A stretch of DNA of 64,000 nucleotides from Rhabdophis nuchalis (GCA_039707465.1 CM077658.1:19940732-20004731), one strand, 5' to 3'. Counted from the stretch's first letter, positions 1 to 10,889 are shown. The notes: generated from the letters alone by a model not told the origin. Program-made: numbers and translations.

Positions 1-236
1 ACAACTGAGCCCCAAATTTTCTCTGCTATGAGGCAATTTTTAAAAGAATTGGGCCTCATTTTACAACCATTTTTGCCATTGTTGTTAAGCAAACCACTGC
101 AGTTGCTGAGTAAATCGTGGAGTTGTTAAGCAGATCTGGCTTCCCCCATTGACCTTGCTTGAAAAATGGACATAACTCACATTTTTCAGTGCCGTTTGAA
201 AGGTCACTAAATGAACGGTTGTAAGTCAAGGACTAT
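1..236. repeat. Fragment of the TAGTCCTCGACTTAC interspersed family
   Basis: Contains the family landmarks: the TGAGCCC.AA start, the GTTGTTAAG.A blocks, ..CTGGCTTCCCC.ATTGAC, and the end GGTTGTAAGTCAAGGACTATCT. The family has inverted termini (about 17 bp, TAGTCCTCGACTTAC at one end and its complement at the other) and is about 400 bp when complete, so it is probably a non-autonomous DNA element. Superfamily not determined. It is referred to below as the TIR-400 family. Confidence 0.7.
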
Positions 237-420
237 CTATTTCTTTCCACAAGTCTTGGTTTATACCAAAGGCATTCTCATGATTTTCCCAAGGAAATAC
301 AATCAAATGTGTGGTCAACAGCTAATTCCGACAGCCGATTTTCTCATCTCCTTATCTATTGACCCTCCTCCCGTCCTATGGTAATTTTCTGCTGTAACAT
401 CTAAATTCTGGCCGATATAC

Positions 421-538
421 CTTCTAATTTTCTAATACGGGCAGCTCTAACATCGAGAAGGTGGACATAGTGCTCCAGCTTTAACTCGTAATCTTGCTGT
501 GAAGCCTCCATTTTTTGCGTCACAGATTCAACTTCAGC
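421..538 (-). CDS. RPGRIP1L: RPGRIP1L coding exon 13 (last in window)
   Basis: A 118-nt exon, acceptor CCTCACCAG, donor TTAGAAG/GTATAT. It encodes [20 protein letters not shown] then [19 protein letters not shown], and leaves in phase 1. It ends the long coiled-coil region just before the first C2 domain in the family. The next exon must lie left of the window: 1-420 hold only a repeat fragment and intron. Confidence 0.96.
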
Positions 539-644
539 CTGGTGAGGCAAGGAAGAACAGAACATGAGGTCATAATCCGAGCTTTGCACCAAGCAGAGTT
601 CACCCACAAAAGTCCTTTCCCCAAGAATGTCCTTTTTCCCAATA

Positions 645-1173
645 CTGTTCTGACCCAGGTTTCCTGAGAGCATGAAGCAAACTTTTTGTCCCAACAAAAG
701 CCCCTTTTATTAATTTTCTGTGAATTCTGCTTATTCCAGCAAAGTCTTTCACAGGAGGATTCACAGTCACAGACCTTATCTGGCTTGGAGAGCTGCCAGG
801 CTGATATCTGCAAAATTTGGCAAGGAGTCACGAACCAATGAAGCGAACTAATTGTCTCCTGCAAACTCCACTTCCCTTTCACTCCTCTTTTTACTTCCTC
901 TGGGAGGGGCCATTCACTGTCCATTCAGTATGGCCTTACTCCTAAATCAACCCGTTCTTTAGCTGTTTCCTTTATCTGGCAACTCTGCACTTGTGCACAC
1001 TGGGAAGAGGCTCCAGCTGTTTGTCTGCCTCACTGATATCTGCCTCTGAAGGCAGCTGATAACTGTCAGATGGTCCCCACTCCGCCTCCAACACAGAGCC
1101 CTCATCAGAGCCTTCCCCAGACTCCAGGACTGGCCCAGGTTCCTCCCTAACCTTCTCACTGTCCAAATCTCAT
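645..1173 (-). mobile_element. LTR-like interspersed repeat, copy 1 (RPGRIP1L intron)
   Basis: Homologous to 34930-35480 and 57690-58265 on the plus strand. Shared landmarks in element orientation: TTTGGACAGTGAG, CCTGGAGTCTGGGGAAG, CTCTGATGAGGGCTCTG, GAGTTTGCAGGAGACAAT, a TATA-like AATAAA.AGGAG in the better copies, and an AATAAAAGGGG polyadenylation-like end. The size (0.5-0.6 kb) and the promoter plus poly(A) layout suggest a solo LTR; internal retroviral sequence is absent. It ends about 107 bp upstream of the coding exon 13 acceptor. Confidence 0.6.
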
Positions 1174-1369
1174 GAAAACAAGGAAGTTTAGAGAAGTTGG
1201 AAAACCATGTGTAGGTTTTACTTCCTTGGCTAGATGGCAGGATTAGGGAAATTCACCCTTTCTCTTGAAGAAACAGAAGGAGACGAAGAATGTTATGACT
1301 GATGCCTTGAATACATTTCAAACAGAGCCTGACATGGGAAAATTTTGACTTTTATGTCTGTCTGTACTA

Positions 1370-1602
1370 CTGTGTTTCCCTGAAAATAAGACAAGGTCTT
1401 ATTTTCTTTTGATCCCCGAAATAAGTGCTTGGTCTTATTTTCAGGGAGGTCTTATTATTTTTGAGGTGCAGGAGACAAGCGTGGTCACCTCATGGCTACT
1501 GCTGTGTTGCAATATTTTCAGGGAGGGCTTATTTTAGCCCATGCACTCAAAAGTCCAATTGGGCTTATTATCTGGGGAGGTCTTATTTTCAGGGAAACAG
1601 AG
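1370..1602. mobile_element. Short TIR element (GTTTCCCTGAAAATAAGAC ends)
   Basis: About 22-bp inverted termini (TTTCCCTGAAAATAAGAC and its complement) flank 233 bp that include several further GTCTTATTTTC copies. It is a non-autonomous DNA-transposon type common in squamates. A partial relative lies at 41990-42090. Confidence 0.75.
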
Positions 1603-1967
1603 TGTGTAATATTAAGATTAAGCCATTTATCCCCAACACCAAATCCGACTTTTAAGATCCTTTATTTGCTGGGCTTCAGTAAACCCAAACATTTAATTTA
1701 ATTAGTATTTTTTTTGGGCGGCGGGGATAGAAACTACTTGCTAAAAAAACTGAGGAGGAGTGTCGCATGCTGGAATTAGACTATTAAAATGAAAAGTTTA
1801 TTTCAAGAGTGAAGTCTAGTAGAGTTCAACTCATTAAGATTTGGTTAGTTACCACATAAAATATTGGATTCATTAATCTTCATCATGAGATTTTAAAAAA
1901 AAACAGCAAGGCAAGCACAATGACAGAGATGTTTCGCCTTCCATGGCGGTGTGAGAAAATTAAGTAC

Positions 1968-2147
1968 CTGATAGTCTTTGTTAATTTTATGCTGCACAAT
2001 TAACATATTGCGGGTCTTTTCAAGTTCTTGAACAGCTTCTGCATGAACTGTCTGAAGATCACGCAGGGAATGCTCTACGTCCTTTTGCCTGTCATCTTCT
2101 ACTTTCTCCAAAAATCCAAGGTCTCCACTTGCTTGCTGTCTATGAAC
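1968..2147 (-). CDS. RPGRIP1L: RPGRIP1L coding exon 12
   Basis: A 180-nt phase 0-0 exon of 60 codons, acceptor TACGACCTAG, donor TATCAG/GTACTT. It encodes [20 protein letters not shown] and, after a linker, [20 protein letters not shown] and INKDYQ. The [17 protein letters not shown] block is nearly invariant in vertebrate RPGRIP1L. Confidence 0.96.
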
Positions 2148-2946
2148 CTAGGTCGTAAAAATTGACAGCTTCATAATTAGGTTTTTTTTAATAATAAAAA
2201 AACACCCTTTCCTTTTAATTGTAATAAATGGACCTCTCTCTTTTCAGCATTAAAATAAATCTGTGTCGAAAAGACCAAGCTTCTTTTCTTTCTCAATGCT
2301 CTGGGGGTAAAAGAAAAAAAAAGGGAACTCAGAACTAATTAGCAATCTGCTTTGAGCCAAATCCTATACACATCTTTATTCAGAAATAAGTTTCAGACGA
2401 GTTCAAAGGAATCCAAGAGTCATTTCAATGAGAGCTGGTATGGTATCTGCAGATAAAAACTGAGGCTGCAAATTTCCTGCATATCTAAGGTAACAGAATT
2501 TACCTCTAGTTAGCATTGCAAACTGAATTGCAAATCTTCCAGTCACGGGAATTAACAATTCTGTCAATTTATAAACTCCGTTCTGTCGAGTTTCAATATT
2601 GGCACGTGCATGAACTCAGATGCACGCAAAAGGTCCTGTCTAGTGTGGTGTTTCCCTATGTCAGACGGAGGATCAATGCATAATCTGTGGTGCGCTGGAG
2701 AATGTGTAGACTCTGCCCACTTCCTGAACCTGGGACTTTCTCCAGATGTGCTGGCCTAAAAATCCCGTAATTCTAATGGGCAAGGCTGGCTGAAAATTAT
2801 GGAAATCGAGATTGGATGCATCTGGAAGATGTCAGGTGGGGTGGGGCTAGACCAGATTTATTACCCTTTCCAACCTGTTGCAAATGCAAAGTTGTTGCAT
2901 CTGATGTTTAACAGAGGTCTGAAATAATGAGAAAATTGTTTTTGCA

Positions 2947-3046
2947 ACGTTTCGGCAAGATCTCACTTGCCATCTTCAGGCTTCGGTCTGTCTTTGTAAC
3001 CGCAGACCGAAGCCTGAAGATGGCAAGTGAGATCTTGCCGAAACGT
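2947..3046. repeat. Perfect 44-bp inverted repeat, 12-bp loop
   Basis: 2947-2990 and 3003-3046 are exact reverse complements (44/44). Each arm reads CTGAAGA, stem GGCAAG/CTTGCC, then GAAACGT, which fits a hammerhead-ribozyme core pattern (see findings). Confidence 0.9.
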
Positions 3047-3094
3047 AACAGTGAGGAACAATCAACCAGTGGATGGCTTCCCTCCAGAAGCTGG

Positions 3095-3215
3095 GATGTT
3101 CCATCACTGGAGGTGATGAGACTTGACAGTCACTTGTCTGAAATGGTATAGGGTCTTGAGCAGGGGGCTGGACTCGAAGACCTCCAAGGTCCCTTTCAAC
3201 TGTTATTCCACTCCA
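3095..3215 (+). mobile_element. CR1 LINE 3' tail fragment
   Basis: Carries the typical CR1 end: CACTGGAGGT, CTTGTCTGAAATGGTATAGGG, GGGCTGGACTCGAAGACCTCC, AAGGTCCCTTTCAACT. It is followed by degenerate ATTCC repeats to about 3270. Confidence 0.8.
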
Positions 3216-3490
3216 CTCCATTCCATTCTATTCTGAATTCCATTCCATTCCAGTCCAGTCCAGTCTTCATTTCTATTTCTATATCCTGTCCTGTCCTATC
3301 CCGCTACCTTTCTGTCTTTTCAGAGGAAAGAGATGCAATGGACACATTCGAGCAAAGAAACATGAGCTCACAAAGGGTTGACACAAAACATGAGAACTCA
3401 TCTCAAAAACCAGATGTATGAAGGCTCACATTGGGCGAGAAGAGAAAAAGCTTGAGAGGAGGGAGGGCTGTGACCGCTTTTGCTAGTTAC

Positions 3491-3541
3491 CTTGAGGAGC
3501 GTGAGAGCCTCATTGAGGTCGGCCACATCGACATCATTCTC
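3491..3541 (-). CDS. RPGRIP1L: RPGRIP1L coding exon 11 (17 codons)
   Basis: A small 51-nt phase 0-0 exon encoding ENDVDVADLNEALTLLK. Acceptor CTCTGTTTCAG and donor CTCAAG/GTAACT are strong. It corresponds to the mammalian END..ADELSEALLLIK segment. Skipping it would stay in frame. Confidence 0.94.
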
Positions 3542-4127
3542 CTGAAACAGAGAAATAATTAACAAAAAGGTTCTCTTCAAGAAATGAATAATGGAGGGAA
3601 GACTCTCTCTTGCGTTCACATAAAACATGACATTCTAGCTGGACAGCATGAATAAATGAACACTGTCGTATCCTCCGTTATTCGGTTAAGGGCTTTTAAG
3701 AAAGAAGCATTTGCATAAAATATAGAAAGCTTCCCAGAGTCATTCTCTCCTCTGTTTTGATTAAAGAAAAACAAACACAAATACCTTTATTTCTACTTGG
3801 AAACCACTTCTGGACTTTGTGCTTCAGGTGGCAAAAAAACCCGAAACTTTGATTTTGGGTTTTACTGATTAGATAAAATTTGTTGTTATAGAAATGACTA
3901 ATTTCTATGATTATGAAAAAGTAAAAAGTTGAGGGTAGATATTAATGCCTTATTTTACTGCACCAAAGGATTCGGAAGTCAATGCATTTTTTTTCTTTTT
4001 TCCCTTGCTTTCCCCCACTATCCACTTCCCTTTTTCCTTCCTCAGTTTCCCTAATATTTTGTATTCCCTTGGTATGTTATACTAGCTGATATTTATTTAT
4101 CCCAACCCTCCTTAAGTCATCTTAAGG

Positions 4128-4345
4128 CAGTACGGTAGAAGCCATTTTAAGGCACAACAGGCTGTATCTGCACAGAACCCCTCCCCCCCAAGGGATCTTA
4201 AGGGTGTCTTACCCCCATACTATTTGTTTCCAGAGGGTAAGTAATCTGTGTACCAAGTTTGGTTGAAATTGCTTGAGGCGTTCCAGAGTTATGCTGGAAC
4301 ATACATACACAGAGCCATTTTTATATATATAGAAGAAGATGGATA
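4128..4345 (+). repeat. Unclassified interspersed repeat, copy A
   Basis: About 80% similar by eye to 6545-6765: GGTAGAAGCCATTT.AAGGCACA, ACCAAGTTT.GTTGAAATT and AGAGCCATTT.TATATATA are shared. The two copies lie in successive RPGRIP1L introns. Family not recognised. Confidence 0.6.
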
Positions 4346-4423
4346 GAAGATAAATTATACTTTAATAAAAATCTTTCAGATTCTCTAAGTCATTCTCTAA
4401 AACAAGGAGGGGAAAAAATTCAC

Positions 4424-4530
4424 CTTGGTGAAAAAATGCATGCGGGCCTTCAGCTGCTCCAGCTGTTGCTTCTGTTCAAGGCAGCGCATTCGCAGCTCCT
4501 GGTTCTCCTGGGCCACCTTTTCAGTTTGGT
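4424..4530 (-). CDS. RPGRIP1L: RPGRIP1L coding exon 10
   Basis: A 107-nt exon preceded by a long T-run acceptor (TTTTTGAG/ACC) and followed by donor CCAAG/GTGAAT. It completes the split Asp codon and encodes DQTEKVAQENQELRMRCLEQ then KQQLEQLKARMHFFTK. The QEN.EL...LEQKQQL pattern matches the family. It ends in phase 0. Confidence 0.94.
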
Positions 4531-4732
4531 CTCAAAAAAAAAAAAAGAGAGAGGGGGGGGAGGAGTCTTTTTTTTTTTTTTACACCCTGCAGAATGTTAG
4601 AACTCCAACTATGGTCGTTCGGTCTGCTTAACGTGTAACGCATTTCAGTTACGTTGGCTGCTGGAGGGGTTGGCAGCTGATGGGCCACAACATACATAGA
4701 ACAAAAATTATTTTATTTTTAACCATCTAGGG

Positions 4733-4943
4733 CAGGGGTAGTCAACCTTTTTACACCTCCCGCCCACTTTTGTATCTCTGTTAGTAGTAACATTTTCTAA
4801 CCGCCCACCGGTTCCACAGTAATGGGGATTTATAAAGTAGGGAAGTCAATTAAATTAAAAAAAGAAAAGTGCTTCAGTATCGGACAACCATGAAAGCTAG
4901 AACGCCCACTAGTGGGCGGTAGGGACCAGGTTGACTACCACTG
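4733..4943. mobile_element. Non-autonomous hAT element (211 bp)
   Basis: Termini CAGGGGTAGTCAACCT and AGGTTGACTACCACTG are inverted repeats. The flanks ATCTAGGG / CTCTAGGG are a 7/8 target-site duplication, the 8-bp size typical of hAT. Confidence 0.85.
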
Positions 4944-5089
4944 CTCTAGGGTGTTACAATTGCACGGTGTTGCTTATTCAGATCCAGGGTTTAGCGCAAA
5001 TGTTTTGACCATTCAGGAACACAAGAAAGAAAGCCGTTTGCAGGAACAAGGTTAAGAAAGCTTCCATCCTTGACTTGCGGCCATTCGTT

Positions 5090-5490
5090 TTGTGACTGTT
5101 CAAAGTTATAACGGCACTGAAAAAAGCAACTTACGACCATTTTTTTTACATTTATGGTCTTTGCAAACTTCCCCACGGTCTGTAATAAAAATTCAGATGC
5201 TTGGCAACTGACTTGTATTTACGACAGTTGCAGAGTCACATGACTCTGTGTGTGTGTGTCATATGATCACATGACTCTGTGTGTGTGTCACATGATCCCC
5301 TCTTGCAGCCTTCTGATGGGGAAGCCAGATTCACTTAACGAGCGTGCTGCTAACTTTAAGAACTGCAGCGGTTCACTTAACAACTGTGGCAAGAAAAAGT
5401 CGTAAAATGGGGCAATGTTTGCTTAACAAAAGCCACCCTTAGCAACAGAAAGGCTCCACTGCGGTCGTTAAGTCGGAAACGACCTATATT
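5090..5490. repeat. TIR-400 family copy
   Basis: Near-full copy with internal CACATGACTCTGTGTG duplication (5236-5292). It includes AAGCCAGATTCACTTAACGA and the terminal GGTCGTTAAGTCGGAAACGACC. Confidence 0.7.
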
Positions 5491-6094
5491 CGCCTATAAA
5501 ACGCTTCCAGGGGAAGGAATGTAACTTCTGGAGGGTGGGATTGCAGTTTAATTTAAAACAAGGTTTAAAAAAAAACCCTGAGCACGGGGTCTAAAGCCTC
5601 GTAAAAGGACAGGCTCTTAAGAAAACAAAGATTAAGATAATCTACCGATAAAACAAACAGCCTGTCAAAAGCTGTTTGCGCTAATATCATCATCTGTAAT
5701 CAATACAACGAGGGGTGCCGACCTCTGCATTCCACGTTGCAAAGAACGAGAAGACAAAGGCGCTTAAGTCTGCAATTAATTTTTTCAGCCTTAAAACAGT
5801 ATTGAAACGTTCCAGCCGGAAAGGATAATAAAACCTGAAACTCATCGGCAAAAGCCGAAAGGAGAGAAGGGAGAAGGGAGGGGAGGCGGGAAGCAGGCAA
5901 GGGATCAAAACAGCTCTTCCTGTCCAAACAGATTTGCAAAGGTTCAGAAGGGCCCTTCCCACAAACGGGGAATGAAATTGAGAGCCAACGAAACAAGAAA
6001 GTTTGCTCCCTTCACTGAAGAAGGCAATCGACTCCAGAGCCAATTGGTTTCCTTTGCTGCGATTAAGAATCATCAACAATTTGAAGTAAAGCTG

Positions 6095-6126
<32 letters not shown>

Positions 6127-6253
6127 TTTAGGAGAGGATGGGGGTGGGGAGGCATTTGCAAAGAGAAAGCCATCAAACTCACCAAGTTCCTATTTGTTAG
6201 TCCTACTACAATTCAATCCAGATTTACATCCTCGCTGCCGTCTGTCTCCCCCC

Positions 6254-6320
<67 letters not shown>

Positions 6321-6324
6321 TGTA
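6095..6324. repeat. (TG)n, (CT)n and (TG)n microsatellites
   Basis: TG run at about 6095-6122, CT run 6258-6302 and TG run 6303-6322. (AGGAT)/(AATAG)-type repeats follow at 6475-6545. The long frames seen here are translations of these runs. Confidence 0.9.
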
Positions 6325-6544
6325 CATACAAGCTTTGATTTTTGTGTGGGATCAGAGACAATTGTGCCTTTTCTCATTGGAAAATATTGGACTGTGCAAG
6401 ATGGATAGAAAATAAAAGATAAAGGAGATACAGAGTACTTATTCAACATGCAATAGGTTTTATCAATGGTTAGCATAGAATAGGATAGGATAGGATAGTA
6501 TTTAGAATAGGAATAGAATAGAATAGTATTTAGAATAGAATAGA

Positions 6545-6765
6545 GGCAATATGGTAGAAGCCATTTGAAGGCACAACAGGCTGTATCTTAACAGAACACG
6601 GGCCCCGAAGGGTGTTAGGGGTATCTTACCCCCAGAGTATGTTTCCAGAGGGTAAGCAATCTGTGTACCAAGTTTAGTTGAAATTCCTCAAGGTATTTCA
6701 GAGTTATGCTGGGACATACACACACAGAGCCATTTATATATATATATATAGAAGATAGAAGATAG
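6545..6765 (+). repeat. Unclassified interspersed repeat, copy B
   Basis: Second copy of the 4128-4345 repeat, in the same orientation, ending in TATATA and GAAGATA simple sequence and a short (AGC)n. Confidence 0.6.
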
Positions 6766-7072
6766 AAGATAGAAGAAGCAGCAGCAGCAGCAGCTTCTGA
6801 CATTGTCTGTTCAGGGTACCTGAGACCAGTATGAATCAAGGGGTAGACCAAGGACTTTGAACCAGAAGACCCACAATTTGGATTCCTGTTACTAGTTAAA
6901 ATAATTTAGAGAAGAATGGCTCCTCTTTTGCCCTGAGCTAGTCAGAAAAAAAAAATTTGGATAGCAGACCAACCTGGCCTGGCACACAGCACCTTTGTTA
7001 TGTTCCTGGATGTTCTCCATGACTTAAAACCCGAAAAGAAATCGGCACGTTTGGCGCACGCAGGGGCTATAC

Positions 7073-7212
7073 CTCGTTCCATTCTGATTCTGTCCAGGAT
7101 ATTGTTTTTTTCGGCTAAATCTGCTTTTAAAGCCGCCTCGAGCTGACCGATCTGCCGTTTCAGCTGCTGCTCCTTCAGCTTCCACTGCTGGTCGTGGGTC
7201 ACCCCAAAGGCA
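7073..7212 (-). CDS. RPGRIP1L: RPGRIP1L coding exon 9
   Basis: A 140-nt exon with acceptor CAATTTCTCAG and donor GAACGAG/GTATAG. It encodes [20 protein letters not shown] then [20 protein letters not shown] and [17 protein letters not shown] is the strongest family signature. The upstream intron (4.1 kb) is the largest in this gene part and carries the Bkm-like microsatellite, a CR1 and a hAT element. Confidence 0.96.
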
Positions 7213-7414
7213 CTGAGAAATTGAATATGACAAAGGGGGGGGGGTTTAAAAAAAAAGAAAACACAAGACTCGTGCACAGATAAACCACTCTTGGCTCTGT
7301 TATGCATGCCACGAGGCACATGGGGGGCCTCATGAAATGGTCTCCAATCCCCAAAGAAGATGGAAGCTGGAAGCCAGGGTGGAGAAAGGACCACAATCAT
7401 CAGGACAGGCCAAT

Positions 7415-7600
7415 AAAGGAGAATATTTGTAGCTCAGGGTTGAAACGAGAGGCCTTCCATGCTCTCTGAACCTGGCTGTTTTCTTGCAGACCTTTCATTA
7501 CCCAAACTAGGTAACATCATCAGTGCACTGATGTTTGGATAATGAAAGATCTGCAAGAAAACAACCAGGTTCAGAGAGCACCAAGGGTCCCTCAGCATGA
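7415..7600. repeat. Foldback repeat, family F1
   Basis: Imperfect arms: CTCTCTGAACCTGGCTGTTTT (7461 onward) and AAAACAACCAGGTTCAGAGAG (to 7579). The minus strand of the left arm has CTGATGA, a stem GTTACC/GGTAAT and GAAAGGTC. Relatives: 46090-46275 and 59470-59810. Confidence 0.75.
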
Positions 7601-7728
7601 AAAGGGATGGGGGATCGAGGTGTCTTTCGCAGGCTGCAATGATGGGTCACACATAAAACGTTTTGTGGGATGAGCAATAGAGTTGGCCTAGATTTATACA
7701 CACATATATAGACACACACATATACACT

Positions 7729-7944
7729 TAGGTAGGTAGGTAGGTAGGTAGGTAGGTAGGTAGGTAGGTAGGTAGATGGGCTAGATAAATAGTCAGGTAA
7801 ACAGGCAGACAGACAGATTCACATATGAGAGATAGGTGATAGATGAGATAGATAGATAGAGATAGAGGTGACAGATAGACTAGATGGATGGATGGATATG
7901 TAGACAGAGAGACAGATAGATTGACATATGAGAGATAAATAGGT

Positions 7945-8012
<68 letters not shown>

Positions 8013-8140
8013 GGAGAGATAGACTAGATGGATGGATGGATGGATGGATGGATGGATGGATGGATGGATGGATGGATGGATGGGTGGGTGGGTGGGTAGG
8101 CAGGTAGGTAGATAGACAGACAGACAGACACACACGCACA
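7729..8140. repeat. Compound TAGG/GATA/GACA/GATG microsatellite (Bkm-like)
   Basis: (TAGG)n 7729-7774, interrupted GATA 7840-7944, (GATA)n 7945-7980, (GACA)n 7981-8013, (GATG)n 8028-8081, (GGTG)n 8081-8097, (GACA)n 8112-8130. GATA/GACA arrays are the banded-krait-minor-type satellite of snakes. Confidence 0.92.
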
Positions 8141-8952
8141 CACACAGTCGTCAATTTACAATAGTTCATTTAGTGACCATTCACAGTTACGACGACTGTG
8201 CCATAGTTGGATGGATGGATGGGAGGACAGACTAACAGATGGACAGATAAAATTGAGGGAGGGAGGAAGGGTGTGTGGGGGGAGAGACAGACAGACTGAT
8301 AATAAACATATACATATGTACAGACACACACGCACACACAAATATACACATATACATGTGTATATACATATACATATCACACACTCTGCAACTTTAAAGG
8401 CTTCTTCTGGTGCCGTGTCTTGCTTCACAATCAGGTGTTTCCTCATTAAGCCCCTGCAAATTGACTGTAATTGCTTCAATTTTCTGTTCGGCACCAGAAA
8501 ATGAATTCAGCGCCCGATCTCATTTCATGTTCCGTAGGTTTAGCTCCCTAATTTTTTATTTATGTGATATTAAGCGCCGCTGACAGAATTTGCACAGACT
8601 ATTACCTCCAAGCAACTTTTATAGAAATATCAAGCGCAGCCATGGTGCCAGCCCAAGGCGTTTCTGGCACCCGAAAAGTCAAAACGACGTTCCGCTTGGC
8701 TCGGTACCGGAGTCGGCATTTTTCAGGAAATTGAGATGTTGCTGGGTAAGAGCTGGAGGGAAGAAAGGGGCATCCAACACCCCCTTCCATTGGCTGCCTG
8801 AAATGGATGGTTTGTCCTTGGAGTGAAAGGGCAGCATTATCTGAACAACAGGGCAGAGATTCTGGGAGGTAGGTAGCTGGGGGAGTAAAGGATTTATTGC
8901 TCCAGGTTCCCCCAAAAGAAGAACAGAAAATCTGTTTTTTTCAAGACTGTAA

Positions 8953-9935
8953 GGATCAGTTAGAATACTGCATCCAGTTTTGATCATTCACGATATAAAA
9001 GAGATCTTGAGTAAAGAGTGTAGAGAAGAGCAGCCAAGATGATTAGGGGACTGGAGGTTAAAAGATACGAAGAATGCATGCAGGAACTGGGTAGGTCTGG
9101 TCTAGTGAAATATGGCATCCTTCACTTAATCCTCCAGGGAAAGATTGAAGGCAAAAGAGGTCCCAGCAGAAGAAGAACATCATGACTTCAAAATCAAAGG
9201 GACCGGTTTGGACAAAACTCAGCAGCGCTTTTTTATGTGGATGTTGATAAAAAAAGAATCATCAACATGATCGTCAACGTCCGATGATGGATATGGCACA
9301 AGAAGAAGAAGTCTAGTGAAAAGGACTAGGTGAGACATGATAGCAGTGTTCCAATATCTCAGGGGCTGCCTCAAAGAAGAGGGAGTCAAACTTGACTATA
9401 CCACCTTGGTAAGGCCACACTTGGAATACTGCATTCAGTTTTGGTCACCACAATGTAGAAAAGATGTGGAGACTCTAGAAAGAGCGCAGAGAAGAGCAAC
9501 AAAGAGGATAAGGGAACTGGAGGCTAAAACATATGAAGAACGGTTGCAGGAACTGGGATGTCTAGTTTAATGAAAAGAAGGACTAGGTGGGACATGATAG
9601 CAGTGTTCCAACATCTCAGGGGCTTCCACAAAGAAGAGAGTCAACCTATTCTTCAAAGCACCTGAAGGCAGGACAAGAAGCAACGGATGGAAACTGATCA
9701 AAGAGAGAAGCAACTTAGAACTAAGGGGAAATTTCCTGGTAGTGAGAACAATTAATCAGTGGAATGAATTGCCACTAGAAATTGTGGGTTCTCCATCAAT
9801 GGATGTTTTTAAGAAGAGATTGGACAACTATTTGTCTGAAATGGTATAGATTTTCCTGCCTCAGCAGAGGGTTGGAGTAGAAGGCCTCCTCTAAGGTCCC
9901 TTCCAACTCTGATCATCCTTTCCATCAGACTTCAA
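8953..9935 (+). mobile_element. CR1 LINE 3' fragments (two overlapping copies)
   Basis: 9337-9570 is open for [20 protein letters not shown], a CR1 reverse-transcriptase C-terminal block, followed by the CR1 3' tail to 9935 (GACAACTATTTGTCTGAAATG, AAGGTCCCTTCCAACTCTG). An earlier, more decayed copy of the same block lies at 8953-9110. Both are 5'-truncated and dead. They lie in an RPGRIP1L intron on the opposite strand to the gene. Confidence 0.88.
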
Positions 9936-10241
9936 CCAGCCAAATCATGAATTTAAGAGGCATTTCAGGGTTTCAGATTGCTTTCACGCATCCTCTTTAC
10001 AAGCCTATTGTCTTGATGCATGAAAAAAAGGGAAAGACAATTGCACGATATTGAGAAGTTATTTGTGGTTCAAGGAATATTTTGTTCCTGGGCTGATAGG
10101 GTCACCCAATACAATGGACTCCCAAGCTAAAGACATGTTTAGCCTAGCACTGTGCATCAACCAAGTTATGTGCTTCATATAAAAGTCAACATGTTGCGTG
10201 AACTTAGAAGAATGGGTTACTAAACTGGGGTTAACTTAAGC

Positions 10242-10618
10242 CGGGGGTCAGCAACCCCTGGCTCCAGAGCCGCATGCCGCTCTTTCGTCCCCCTGCTGTG
10301 GCTCCCTGTCAGGTCTACCCACCACTGGCTGGCCCCGTCCTTCGTCTTCCCCTTCCAGCCATTCCTCGCCTGGCCTGAGAGAGATGAGAGGGAGAGAGAG
10401 AGAAAGAGAGACACACACAAAGAGAGATACCCATTTCCCACAGAAAACACCGGGAGCCACAAAACCTGGGTAGGCGTGGCTGGGCTGTGTGTCATGTGAC
10501 TGGGTGGAAATGAGTGAGGTCGAGTTGGCCACAACCACCCAAGTTTTGTGGCTCCCGGTGTTTTCTTTTCTGTGGGAAACGGGTGGCTCTTTTGAGTGTT
10601 TAAAGTTGCAGACCCCTC
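10242..10618. mobile_element. Non-autonomous hAT element with internal foldback (377 bp)
   Basis: Ends GGGGGTCAGCAACC / GTTGCAGACCCC. Flanks ACTTAAGC / CCTTAAGC give a 7/8 target duplication of hAT size. Internal arms at 10429-10471 and 10537-10584 (GGTTTTGTGGCTCCCGGTG) are inverted copies. Confidence 0.82.
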
Positions 10619-10886
10619 CCTTAAGCAAAGGTTAACATGTCTTGTGAACATAACTTCCTGATTTCTCTTTAAAAAATAATAATCCTGCATTTCTTGTCAA
10701 ACCCAACATTTTTGATCATCTTACAAGGGTGATTTTGAACAGTAATTTTAGCAGACCTCTTCCCCCCCGGTTAGTTTTCGGTACTGCTCCGTCCCACTGC
10801 AAAGCTTTGCCACGATCCTGTAATCTCTTCACTTAGTTTCTTTCTTTCCAGAGACAAGCAAGAAAAGGACAGAAGAGAACAGAGCC

Positions 10887-10889
<3 letters not shown>

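Noticed and set aside
7819..8169. Tyr/Leu/Ser/Ile repeat-rich open frames and similar poly-amino-acid frames elsewhere (32728-33126, 37009-37348, 42026-42312)
   Set aside because: Direct translations of microsatellites.
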